Shown here: positions 1-7,592 of the stretch, in pieces | Layout: every line of letters starts with the position of its first letter | How positions within the stretch are numbered: position 1 is the first letter of the stretch | From: Gammaproteobacteria bacterium | GTDB taxonomy: Bacteria; Pseudomonadota; Gammaproteobacteria; JAABTG01 | Direction: 5' to 3' | NCBI GenBank assembly: GCA_034522055.1 | Contig: JAXHLS010000002.1 | Span: 3,367,549 to 3,431,548 of the forward strand | DNA length: 64,000 nucleotides | The notes under the pieces: model-generated | The model's database searches: none | The model's input: only the letters and a program-made list of their open reading frames with translations | What the model was told of the DNA's origin: nothing | Translations under genes and position numbers: made by a program

Positions 1-1
1 C

Positions 2-1486
2 CGCGGGGTGGGCAAGACCACCATCGCCCGCATCCTCGCCAAGTGCCTCAACTGCCTGGAGGGTGTCAGTTCGCATCCCTGCGGTGAATGCCAGGCCTGT
101 CGCAGCATCGACGAGGGCCGCTTCGTGGACCTCATCGAGGTGGACGCGGCCTCCCGTACCAAGGTGGACGAGACCCGGGAGCTGTTGGACAACGTGCCCT
201 ACGCGCCGGCCTCAGGCCGCTACAAGGTGTACCTCATCGACGAGGTGCACATGTTCTCCAACCACAGCTTCAACGCCCTCCTGAAGACCCTGGAGGAGCC
301 ACCGCCCCACGCCAAGTTCCTGCTGGCCACCACCGATCCCCAGAAGGTGCCGGTGACCATCCTGTCCCGCTGCCTGCAGTTCAACCTCAAGGGGCTGGCT
401 GCCGCCGAGATCGCCGAACAGGTGACGCGTATCGTCCGCGCCGAGGGCATCGAGGCCGAGCCGGGCGCGGCCCAGCTCCTGGCGGTGGCGGCGGACGGCA
501 GCGTGCGCGATGCCCTGTCCCTGCTGGACCAGGCCATCGCCTTCGGTCACGGCCGCCTGGTGGAGGCGGATGTGCGGGAGATGCTCGGTACCCTGGACCG
601 CGGCCGGGTACTGGATGTGCTGGAAGCCCTGGCGGCCGCGGACGGGGCGGGTGTGCTCCGGCAGGTGGCGGAGATGACGGCCATGGGCCAGGACCTCGAT
701 GGGGCCTTGGCGGAACTCGCCACGGTGCTGCAGCGCATCGCCGTGATCCAGGTGGTGGGTGCCGAGGCGGTGGCAGAGGACCTGGAGCAGGAACGCATGA
801 CGGCCCTGGCCGGGACAATGAGCCCGGAGGATATCCAGCTGTGGTATCAGGTGGCCGTCCACGGCCGCCGCGACCTGCCCTATGCGCCCGACCATCGGGC
901 GGGCATGGAGATGACCCTGTTGCGTATGCTGGCCTTTAGGCCGGCCGAGGCGGTGGCCCTGCCGGCGGCTGCGCCGCCCACCCCGCCCCGCGAGCCCGCG
1001 GATCGGGGCCGGCAGCCTCAGGCCCGCGCCACCCCGTCTCCCGAGCCGGCACCGAGCGGGGCGCTCGGGCCAGCGGCGGTCGCCGACACCGCAGGGCACC
1101 AACTGGCCGCCGCCACCTGGGCGGACACCGTGGCCGCTCTGGACATCAAGGGCCTGGCCCGGGAGATGCTCTACAACATGCAGTTCAAGGGGCTGGAAGG
1201 CGATACGGTGCATGTGCTGCTGGACCACGGCCATCGCCATCTCCACGGCAAGGAGCGCGAGAGCCAGGTGGCGGCAGCCCTGGGCGCCTGGATCGGCCGC
1301 CCGCTGAGACTGGCGGTGGAGTTCGGTACCCTCGACGGCGAGACGCCCGCATCCGTCCGCAGTCGTCGCGCCGGCGAGCGCCAGCGCAGCGCGGAACAGA
1401 CCATCGAGCGCGACCCCAATATCCGGCACATGCAGGAAGCCCTGGGGGCCGTGGTGGTGAATGACTCAATCAAACCGGCGGACTGA
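2..1486 (+). CDS. dnaX: DNA polymerase III subunit gamma/tau (5' truncated by the window edge)
   Basis: This is the clamp-loader ATPase subunit of DNA polymerase III. The frame is already open at base 2 and begins inside the Walker A loop (RGVGKTT), so only the first few dozen residues are missing. It is followed by a cysteine cluster (CGECQAC) that binds zinc in this family, Walker B with sensor residues (VYLIDEVHMFS) and an SRC motif (ILSRCLQF) that supplies the arginine finger. A proline-rich linker (about residues 318-360) separates the AAA+ part from a C-terminal tau-like domain. I see no A-rich slippery heptamer of the E. coli kind, so a gamma form made by frameshifting is not evident. 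The gene leads a dnaX-ybaB-recR cluster. Confidence 0.97.
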   Translation, partial: RGVGKTTIARILAKCLNCLEGVSSHPCGECQACRSIDEGRFVDLIEVDAASRTKVDETRELLDNVPYAPASGRYKVYLIDEVHMFSNHSFNALLKTLEEPPPHAKFLLATTDPQKVPVTILSRCLQFNLKGLAAAEIAEQVTRIVRAEGIEAEPGAAQLLAVAADGSVRDALSLLDQAIAFGHGRLVEADVREMLGTLDRGRVLDVLEALAAADGAGVLRQVAEMTAMGQDLDGALAELATVLQRIAVIQVVGAEAVAEDLEQERMTALAGTMSPEDIQLWYQVAVHGRRDLPYAPDHRAGMEMTLLRMLAFRPAEAVALPAAAPPTPPREPADRGRQPQARATPSPEPAPSGALGPAAVADTAGHQLAAATWADTVAALDIKGLAREMLYNMQFKGLEGDTVHVLLDHGHRHLHGKERESQVAAALGAWIGRPLRLAVEFGTLDGETPASVRSRRAGERQRSAEQTIERDPNIRHMQEALGAVVVNDSIKPAD

Positions 1487-1504
1487 CCGCCCACGAGGTG
1501 AGCA

Positions 1505-1828
1505 ATGAAAGGCGGATTGGGCAACCTGATGAAGCAGGCCCAGCAGATGCAGGAGAACCTGCAGAAGGCCCAGGAGGAACTGGTGAACGTGGAGGTCACC
1601 GGCCAGTCCGGTGGCGGCATGGTGGCAGTGGTGATGAATGGCCGCCACGATGTCAAGCGCGTGACCATCGATCCCGCTCTGATGGGCGACGACAAGGAGA
1701 TGCTGGAGGACCTGGTGGCGGCGGCGGTGAACGATGCCGTGCGCAAGGTGGAGACGGCGGTGCAGGAGCACATGGCCGAGGTCACCTCCGGGCTCAACCT
1801 GCCGCCGGGGATGAAGCTGCCTTTCTAG
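1505..1828 (+). CDS. ybaB: YbaB/EbfC family nucleoid-associated protein
   Basis: A 107-residue protein of the YbaB/EbfC family, small dimeric DNA-binding proteins almost always encoded between dnaX and recR. The N-terminus has the typical [15 protein letters not shown] helix, then the glycine-rich strand region ([14 protein letters not shown]) and a C-terminal helix ending in LPPGMKLPF. It begins 18 bases after the dnaX stop behind a GAGGTGAGCA ribosome-binding region, which favours this ATG. Length and context match the family. The exact cellular role (nucleoid organisation or recombination support) is only partly known for the family. Confidence 0.96.
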   Translation: MKGGLGNLMKQAQQMQENLQKAQEELVNVEVTGQSGGGMVAVVMNGRHDVKRVTIDPALMGDDKEMLEDLVAAAVNDAVRKVETAVQEHMAEVTSGLNLPPGMKLPF

Positions 1829-1846
1829 TATGGTGGGGTACCGCAA

Positions 1847-2443
1847 ATGAGTGGCAGTCCCCTGCTGGACAAGTTGGTGGAGGCCCTGCGGGTGCTGCCA
1901 GGGGTAGGGCCGAAGTCGGCCCAGCGCATGAGCTACTACCTGTTGCAGCACAACCGTGACGGCGGGCGCCGCCTGGCGAGCGCCCTGGCCGCCGCCATGG
2001 AGCATATCGGCCACTGCAGCGTCTGCCGCACCCTGTCGGAACAGGAGGTGTGCACCCTGTGCAGCGACATCCGGCGGGACGCCGGCCTGCTGTGCGTGGT
2101 GGAATCCCCCGCGGACGTGGCCGCCATCGAGCAGGCCACGGATTTCCGCGGTCGTTATTTCGTCCTCATGGGCCATCTCTCCCCCCTGGACGGCATCGGC
2201 CCGGAAGATCTGGGCCTCGACCGCCTGGAAGCCCGTCTCGCCGACGGCAGTATCCGCGAGATCATCCTCGCCACTAATCCGACGGTGGAAGGCGAGGCCA
2301 CCGCCCACTACATCAGTGAATATGCCCGCGAATGCGGCGTGCGCGCCACCCGCATCGCCCACGGCGTGCCCATGGGTGGCGAGCTGGAATACGTGGACAG
2401 CGGCACCCTCTCCCACGCCTTCAGCGGGCGGCAGGAGGTTTGA
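1847..2443 (+). CDS. recR: Recombination protein RecR
   Basis: RecR acts with RecF/RecO to load RecA on gapped DNA. The 198-residue product carries an N-terminal helix-hairpin-helix ([17 protein letters not shown], residues about 17-34), a C4 zinc finger (CSVC...CTLC, about 58-73) and a Toprim domain ([14 protein letters not shown] onward). The C-terminal motif [10 protein letters not shown] is intact. It is the last gene of the dnaX-ybaB-recR cluster, starting 18 bases after ybaB. The sequence immediately downstream changes to lower GC, marking the edge of an inserted islet. Confidence 0.97.
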   Translation: MSGSPLLDKLVEALRVLPGVGPKSAQRMSYYLLQHNRDGGRRLASALAAAMEHIGHCSVCRTLSEQEVCTLCSDIRRDAGLLCVVESPADVAAIEQATDFRGRYFVLMGHLSPLDGIGPEDLGLDRLEARLADGSIREIILATNPTVEGEATAHYISEYARECGVRATRIAHGVPMGGELEYVDSGTLSHAFSGRQEV

Positions 2444-2598
2444 CGAGCGAGGGAGTGGGAGGTGGGTGAAACCCACCTACTCGAACTGAACCGAGAGCCC
2501 GCAGGCGTTCGCAGTCAAGTGGACGGGCAATGAAGAGAAGGCGGCATATGCGGACCCGCCACCGATTTCGGCCGTTTATACGGGTCAGTCGATGCATG

Positions 2599-2605
2599 GT
2601 TGGGC
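2599..2605 (+). other. Candidate integron-type core site (GTTGGGC), 5' boundary of a cassette-like islet
   Basis: The heptamer GTTGGGC fits the attC R' consensus GTTRRRY. It is the exact reverse complement of the GCCCAAC box at 3874-3880 at the far end of the three-gene islet. In an inserted integron cassette the bases after the first G come from the cassette's own attC, so such a complementary pair is what a cassette would show. No integrase gene or attI is visible nearby. The remaining intergenic bases 2444-2629 hold no gene I can support. Confidence 0.4.
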
Positions 2606-2629
2606 TACAAGTACACGCAGAGTTAATAG

Positions 2630-2779
2630 ATGGCAACTAAGAAAAAATGGAAGGCGTCGAAAGACCCACTCTATAGAGGTGACGGGAGACAGTCAGTCTG
2701 CGTGCCGAGACCGGATGCAGATGATTCGATAGTGCGTCACGTTATGTATTTTGAAGACCCCGGAAGAGAAACGCCATAG
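2630..2779 (+). CDS. Small hypothetical protein (49 aa), first gene of an AT-rich islet
   Basis: An ATG-initiated frame of 49 codons starts MATKKKWKASKDPLY and ends ...FEDPGRETP. It is basic at the N-terminus and has no recognisable motif or membrane segment. It lies just inside the GTTGGGC box, and its TAG stop directly abuts the TTG start of the next frame, which suggests translational coupling. Codon usage and base composition match the two following genes and differ from flanking core genes. Function unknown. That it is a real gene rests on the tight packing with its neighbours. Confidence 0.5.
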   Translation: MATKKKWKASKDPLYRGDGRQSVCVPRPDADDSIVRHVMYFEDPGRETP

Positions 2780-3061
2780 TTGTCCACCTCAGAAGAATTC
2801 GAATTGGCTGAAAAGTTTTCAAATGGCGCTGTTTGGCAGACGCTTGTGAAAATCGCAAAAGCAGAAGCAGTTGGGCATATTAGTCGGGCAGAGCTATTAT
2901 CCTTAATAAAGGGGAACGGGAAAGGAAAAGCTAAATGGCTAAATGCATTTGAAGTTATGCAGGCACGCCGTTACGTGGAGCAATGGGGAGAACACTTGCT
3001 CGATTTTCGCGGAATAGGAGAACCTGCGCCTGTCATCAAAAAGATATTTGAGAAATCATGA
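2780..3061 (+). CDS. Hypothetical protein (93 aa), islet gene 2
   Basis: A 93-residue mainly helical protein starting at TTG (STSEEFELAEKFSNG...) and ending FEKS. It has no signal peptide or membrane segment, and I recognise no family. The start codon follows the previous stop without a gap and no ATG is available upstream in frame, so translation probably depends on coupling. The stop overlaps the ATG of the next gene by four bases (ATGA). The three genes therefore form one transcription unit. Composition is AT-rich compared with recR and the sulfotransferase gene. Function not assignable from sequence. Confidence 0.7.
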   Translation: MSTSEEFELAEKFSNGAVWQTLVKIAKAEAVGHISRAELLSLIKGNGKGKAKWLNAFEVMQARRYVEQWGEHLLDFRGIGEPAPVIKKIFEKS

Positions 3062-3891
3062 GACTTCACTCTTGTCAAAACTGTTGGTTTAACGGGCTTC
3101 AATACGGGGCGCTCGGCTTGGCTGTCGGATATTGTTCTAGGCATAAAAAAATACTAAACGTTGCAGATGGTACTACCTGCGGATTGCATTTAAGAAAAGA
3201 CCTCTCAGTTAACCGAGCAAAAGAAATTTCAATCGTTCATCATGAACACTACACGAGCGAATGTGTAAGTCGAATAGTAGACGCCGAGTGCTGTGAGCCT
3301 GATGTATCGGACAGTGATAAAGATAAAATTCATCTAAGAAAAGACGCTGTGGCCGGCGCGGCATTAGATTATGGCGAACTCGGATCAACTATTGAGTCGC
3401 TTGCTGAATTAAAGGCGTTGCCTGGCGCTCGGGCCGAGTTAGCAATGCTAAGCCTTGGTCGTGCGTATGTTTCCAACTGTATGTCAAGAAACGGAAAGTG
3501 GACTAGTGGTCTGCACATGTATTGGTGGAGCAGGGGGCGATTGGCAGATATGCCAGAAATTAAGGTCGAAGATTTACGGAGTGTTGGGGCAACAAATCTA
3601 GCTAGGCAATCTGATTTAACTGCATGGTCATTGGTGATGCTTCGTGTGACGTTTATTGAAGATATAACAACGTATGCAGGTCAGCAGAACGATCCCTTAG
3701 GAAAAGTTGACAGCTTGACGGAACAAGCTGCTTTATCTATGGATACATTCAATCTGCGTAATTTAAAGAAATGGTTAACAAATGAAGCAGCCCCTCAACT
3801 GGATGCGAGACTCTCTCATGATCGATACGTGGAACTGGCGACGAAGCTACACAAAGATCGAGAAAACGGCGAAGCCCAACAAGGCGCTTAA
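3058..3891 (+). CDS. Hypothetical protein with N-terminal Cys-rich motif (277 aa), islet gene 3
   Basis: The 277-residue product opens with a cysteine-containing segment (CQNCW, GYCSRHKK, then TTCGLH, residues about 6-42). These spaced cysteines and histidines could hold a zinc ion, but I do not recognise the family. The rest looks soluble and helical. The gene ends in AQQGA with its TAA inside the sequence GCCCAACAAGGCGCTTAAC, so its 3' end overlaps a half attC-like site. That is usual for integron cassette genes. It overlaps gene 2 by four bases. Function unknown; a stress or defence role would be speculation. Confidence 0.75.
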   Translation: MRLHSCQNCWFNGLQYGALGLAVGYCSRHKKILNVADGTTCGLHLRKDLSVNRAKEISIVHHEHYTSECVSRIVDAECCEPDVSDSDKDKIHLRKDAVAGAALDYGELGSTIESLAELKALPGARAELAMLSLGRAYVSNCMSRNGKWTSGLHMYWWSRGRLADMPEIKVEDLRSVGATNLARQSDLTAWSLVMLRVTFIEDITTYAGQQNDPLGKVDSLTEQAALSMDTFNLRNLKKWLTNEAAPQLDARLSHDRYVELATKLHKDRENGEAQQGA

Positions 3892-3905
3892 CTCGGCTGC
3901 TTCAG
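3874..3905 (+). other. Candidate attC left half (R'' GCCCAAC plus L''-like stretch)
   Basis: GCCCAAC at 3874-3880 matches the attC R'' consensus RYYYAAC. It is followed by AAGGCGCTTAACTCGGC, which resembles an L'' region, and by a small stem (CTGCTTCAGCG). I could not find the expected L'/R' half (ending GTTGGGC) downstream, so the site would be truncated. Its complement GTTGGGC at 2599 marks the other end of the islet. Confidence 0.4.
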
Positions 3906-4472
3906 CGAGAATCTCCTTTGTCGGCATCCTTCGAACCCCGACGAGTTGATGAATTTTCACCGCATTGTCAACCATCGGCCTCCCCGTCGCGTCTTCCGTC
4001 ATCTCCCCCTATCCCTTGTCTTGGCGAGAGCCTATGGTTCGTTGCGGAAAAACCAACCCGAAGGTGTGCCACGCCGCCATCATTTATCCGTGTGCATGAT
4101 ATGCTTAGCGCTCGCCGCGAGCGCAACATTCACCCACAGATTCTGCGCACGAGCCAAACGTAAGAATGCGTTTCAGCGGGCTCCGAATCGCGGCTTAGCC
4201 GAGCAACGGCCCGGCGACGCCGATGACGGTGATCAGCAGCCCGCGGGAGAGGTTGGTCACCACCACCGGGCGGGCGCGGGCCATGGCGCGCGCGGCTCGG
4301 GGCGTGTCCCCGTGTCTATGACGGAAACCAGCGGCGGTCACCGTGGTTGGCTGCACCGGGGCGGCTGCCTCCCCACCATGGTGTACCGGCATTCCCCACC
4401 CGGGGTGCGGGCTGCCCGAAGATGATAAGCTGACTGGCGATCCTCACCGTCGTTGACGCAACCCCTCTTCCA
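3906..4472. other. Intergenic stretch with no gene I can support
   Basis: About 570 bases separate the islet from the sulfotransferase operon. A minus-strand frame ending at 4195 (C-terminus ...NLSRGLLITVIGVAGPLLG) has a hydrophobic tail that could be the remnant of a membrane protein, but nothing upstream of it is convincing. The promoter of the sulfotransferase operon must lie near 4400-4472. I cannot point to clear -35/-10 boxes. Confidence 0.4.
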
Positions 4473-5729
4473 ATGCGTGAAGCCTTCATCCTCAGCCTGC
4501 GTTTGCACGGCCGCTGGCTCCGCGAGGCCCTTGGTCCACGGGGGCGGCAGGTGGCACCCCTCACTCCTTACCGGTTGCTGGTGCTGGCTCTCCTGCTGCC
4601 GGCTTACGCCCTGCTTCAGGCGGCACACTGGCTGGGCTTCGTGGCGGATGAACTGCTTTTCCCCGGCTACCGCAATGCCCCCGTGACGGCGCCGCTGTTC
4701 ATCACCGGTATCCCGCGCAGCGGCACCACCTTTGTCCACCGTGCACTGGCCGGGGACGAGGCGAGCTTCACTACCCTCCGCACCTGGGAAGCCTTGTTTG
4801 CACCCTCGGTAAGCGAGCGCCGGCTGCTCCGCGGCATCGCCCGGCTGGACGGGCTGCTGGGGCGTCCCCTGTGGCACCTGGCCGAGGCCGTCACGCGGCG
4901 CCTTACCGGCGGACTGGCCGCCATCCACGAGGTGGGCCTGGAGGCGGCGGAGGAGGACTATCTGACCCTGCTGCCGGCGGGGGGCTGCTTCATCCTGGTG
5001 CTGGCGTTCCCCGCCAGCCCTTCGCTGTGGCGCCTGGGGCGCCTGCAAGAGCTGCCGGCGCCGGAGCGGCGGGTGCTCGTCGACTTCTACCGGGCCTGCC
5101 TCCAGAAGCACCTCTATGCGGCGCCGCCGGGCCGCCGCCTGCTTTCCAAGAACGCGGCCTTCGGTTCCTGGCTCCCCGAACTGGCCACGCGCTTCCCCGA
5201 CGCCCGCTTCCTGGTTTGCGTGCGCGAGCCGGTGGAGGCCCTACGCTCCCAGCTGGGGGCGTTGCGAGGCGGCCTGGCGTTATTCGGCACCCTGCCGGCG
5301 GCCGATGCCGTGGCACGTGGGCTGAAGGCCAATGTCACCCACGCCTACGTAGTGCTGCGGGACTGTGGGCAGCGGCTTCCCGCCGGGCGCCTCGCGGTGA
5401 TCGACCAGGGGCGGCTGCGGGCGGCGCCCCGGGGTGAGCTGGAAGGGGCACTGGCGCGGCTGGGGGTGCCGGTGGTCCCGTCCCTGGAGGCAGCCCTGGA
5501 GGCGGCCCTGGAAGTAGCAAAGCGCCGGACGGGGGATGGTGAAGACAGGGGCCATCGTCACCCGCCGGTGACCGGCGGTGAGGACCCCGATCCGGGCCCG
5601 GTAGTCGCCCGCCTGCACCACGACCTGATCAACGGCATGGCCCCGCTGGGCCGTGAGTTCGACCATGAGTTGGACCATGAATTGGACCATGAGCCGAACA
5701 ATGAGCCGAGCAATGAGCCGCGCGATTGA
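4473..5729 (+). CDS. Sulfotransferase family protein
   Basis: The product (418 aa) is a PAPS-dependent sulfotransferase by its 5'-phosphosulfate loop (FITGIPRSGTTFVHRAL, about residues 75-91) and a later CVREP segment corresponding to the 3'-phosphate-binding region. The hydrophobic stretch LLVLALLLPAYALLQAAHWLGF (residues about 34-55, quoted in part by position) may anchor it to the membrane. The acceptor is unknown. The glycosyltransferase and deacetylase downstream suggest a surface glycan or glycolipid. The last about 20 residues are a degenerate Asp-His-Glu-Leu/Pro repeat produced by a 12-nt tandem repeat, which also forms the start region of the next gene in another frame. Confidence 0.85.
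   Translation: MREAFILSLRLHGRWLREALGPRGRQVAPLTPYRLLVLALLLPAYALLQAAHWLGFVADELLFPGYRNAPVTAPLFITGIPRSGTTFVHRALAGDEASFTTLRTWEALFAPSVSERRLLRGIARLDGLLGRPLWHLAEAVTRRLTGGLAAIHEVGLEAAEEDYLTLLPAGGCFILVLAFPASPSLWRLGRLQELPAPERRVLVDFYRACLQKHLYAAPPGRRLLSKNAAFGSWLPELATRFPDARFLVCVREPVEALRSQLGALRGGLALFGTLPAADAVARGLKANVTHAYVVLRDCGQRLPAGRLAVIDQGRLRAAPRGELEGALARLGVPVVPSLEAALEAALEVAKRRTGDGEDRGHRHPPVTGGEDPDPGPVVARLHHDLINGMAPLGREFDHELDHELDHEPNNEPSNEPRD
5653..5724 (+). repeat. 12-nt tandem repeat, six degenerate units, read in two frames
   Basis: Six consecutive 12-mers of the form (A/G)TGAGYYGNACC/G run from 5653 to 5724. In the sulfotransferase frame they encode a DHEL/NEP-type tail. In the +1 frame each unit begins with ATG (or GTG), giving the glycosyltransferase a series of six possible in-frame starts at 5653, 5665, 5677, 5689, 5701 and 5713. 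Change in unit number would alter both proteins without breaking either frame. Confidence 0.85.
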
Positions 5730-6873
5730 TGACGAGCCAGACGGCTCCGCGGGCGCCTTGACGCTGCCGGCCCGCCGCGAGGCAGGTCGGCTGCGGGTGG
5801 CTATCTTTTCCGACGCCCTGCCGGAGCGCAACGGCGCCGGCGCCTACTACGAGGACCTGGCGGTGCAGCTGGGACCGAGGCTGGCGGCGCTCCGGCTCTT
5901 CCGGCCGGCGGTTAAGCGGCGCCTGCTCGGACTCGCCCTGCCGCTGCCCGGCGACTCCACCCAGAAGCTCATTACCCCCAACGTGATGCGTATCGGGCGG
6001 GAGCTCAAGGGGTTGCGGCCCCACCTCATCGTCGCGGTGACCCCGGGCCCCTTCGGCCTGCTCGGCCTCTACCATGCGCGACGCCGCGGCTGCGGCTTCC
6101 TCACCGCCTTCCACACCCATTTCGAGGGGCTGGCTGAACTCTACGGCGGCACCGTGGCGGTGCGACTGGCCCAGGGCTACCTGGAACGCGTCAATCACCT
6201 GCTATGCCGCAACAGCGACGCCGTGCTGGTGAACAACGATGCCCTGCGCGCCACCGTGGAGCGCCTGGGGGCGCGCCGGGTGGACGTCATGGGTACGCCT
6301 CTGGCCCGTGCCTTCTTGGACACTCCGCCGCTGCCGCCGCCGCCGCGCCTGCGCCAGGTGCTGTTCGCTGGCCGCCTGGCCCCGGAAAAGAACCTCTCCG
6401 AGATCCTGGAGGCCAGCCGCGCCCTGCCCGGGCTGCGTTTCGTGATGTCCGGCGACGGGCCCCTGCGCCGGGAACTGGAGAAGGCCGCCGCGCAGCTGCC
6501 CAACCTGCGGCTGACGGGGTGGCTGAGCCGCGACGCCCTGCGGGCGGAGATGGACGCCTCGAGCCTGCTGCTGCTGCCCTCCCACATGGAGACCTTCGGC
6601 ACCGTCGCCCTGGAGTCCATGGCCCGGGGGCGTCCGGCACTGGTGGCGGAGAGCGCCGGCATTCACCACTGGCCCATCCTGGGCGAGGCCCTGTTTCCGC
6701 TGGCCGCGGGGGATACCGTGACCGCCGCCCTCGTGGAACTGGCGGCCCTGCCCGCGGAGGTATGGACGACCAAGGCGGCGGCGGCGCGGAAGGCCGCCGA
6801 GGCCCTCAACCAGCACACCCTCATGCAATGGCTGGACTTCGTGGAGCGCTACGGGCGGGGGCCCCGTGACTGA
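5713..6873 (+). CDS. Glycosyltransferase family 4 protein
   Basis: A GT-B fold glycosyltransferase of about 386 residues. The N-terminal domain has RVAIFSDALPERNGAGAYYE and a FHTHFEGLAELYGG segment. The C-terminal nucleotide-sugar domain has LFAGRLAPEKNLSEILEA, a SGDGPLRREL turn and the EX7E-like THMETFGTVALESMARG-type region (exact sequence at about 6584-6630). Start is uncertain: ATG/GTG codons recur every 12 bases from 5653 to 5713, and I chose the last one because conserved sequence starts soon after. It overlaps the sulfotransferase end by 17 bases and the next gene by 8, so the three genes are co-translated. Likely donor and acceptor unknown. Confidence 0.85.
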   Translation: MSRAIDDEPDGSAGALTLPARREAGRLRVAIFSDALPERNGAGAYYEDLAVQLGPRLAALRLFRPAVKRRLLGLALPLPGDSTQKLITPNVMRIGRELKGLRPHLIVAVTPGPFGLLGLYHARRRGCGFLTAFHTHFEGLAELYGGTVAVRLAQGYLERVNHLLCRNSDAVLVNNDALRATVERLGARRVDVMGTPLARAFLDTPPLPPPPRLRQVLFAGRLAPEKNLSEILEASRALPGLRFVMSGDGPLRRELEKAAAQLPNLRLTGWLSRDALRAEMDASSLLLLPSHMETFGTVALESMARGRPALVAESAGIHHWPILGEALFPLAAGDTVTAALVELAALPAEVWTTKAAAARKAAEALNQHTLMQWLDFVERYGRGPRD

Positions 6874-7585
6874 TTCGGCGGGGCGACCGGCGGCGGTGGT
6901 CTCGGTGCACGACGTCATGCCGGAGACCCTCGGGCGGGTGGAGGCAGTGCTGGCCCTGGCCGAGGGCCTAGGGGTGCCGCCGCCTACCCTGCTGGTGGTC
7001 CCAGGGAGGCGTTGGGAGGATGACCCGCTGCGGCGGTTGGGGCGGCTCGCGGCGGCCGGTTACCCCCTGGCGGCCCACGGCTGGAGCCACCGGGTGGAGT
7101 GCTTCGGCGGCTTCTACCACCGCCTGCATGGGGCCGTGGTGTCCCGCGACGTGGCCGAGCACCTGGCCCTCGACGGTGCCGGCGTCTGCGCCCTGATGTG
7201 TCGCTCCTATGGCTGGTTCGCGGCCCATGGGTTGCCGTCTCCCACCCTCTACGTGCCCCCGGCCTGGGCGCTGGGCCCGCTGGCGGCCGCGCAGCGCCAG
7301 CGGCTGCCCTTCGCCCACATCGAAGTGGCGCGCGGCGTGGTCGAGGTGGCCTCGGGCCGCTTGCGGCCGCTGCCTCTGGCGGGCTTCGAGGCGGATACCC
7401 CCCTACGGGCCGCATTCCTGCGGTCCTGGAACCGGGCCCAAGTGGCCCTTGCCCACCGCCGGCCCCTGCGCATCGGCATCCACCCCCGCGACCTGGAGCT
7501 GCCGCTTAGCGACCAGCTCCGCGCCCTGCTGCAGCGGGACTTCCGCTTTCTGAGCTACGACGAGGCCATGGCCGTCGTGACGTGA
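6866..7585 (+). CDS. DUF2334 domain polysaccharide deacetylase-like protein
   Basis: A 239-residue DUF2334-type protein related to polysaccharide deacetylases. It has an early SVHDVMP motif (catalytic Asp and metal-binding region), AAHGWSHR with the metal-binding histidines, and a late RIGIHPRDLELP motif. The GTG start overlaps the glycosyltransferase stop (GTGACTGA), so it is the third gene of the operon. With its neighbours it probably trims or modifies a surface glycan, though the substrate is not evident. The strong motifs make the family assignment firm and the function less so. Confidence 0.85.
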   Translation: MTDSAGRPAAVVSVHDVMPETLGRVEAVLALAEGLGVPPPTLLVVPGRRWEDDPLRRLGRLAAAGYPLAAHGWSHRVECFGGFYHRLHGAVVSRDVAEHLALDGAGVCALMCRSYGWFAAHGLPSPTLYVPPAWALGPLAAAQRQRLPFAHIEVARGVVEVASGRLRPLPLAGFEADTPLRAAFLRSWNRAQVALAHRRPLRIGIHPRDLELPLSDQLRALLQRDFRFLSYDEAMAVVT

Positions 7586-7592
7586 TGGCGGC

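Noticed and set aside
88-939. Long open frames overlapping dnaX on both strands
   Set aside because: These are shadows produced by high GC third positions; they lack conserved motifs and overlap a clear dnaX.
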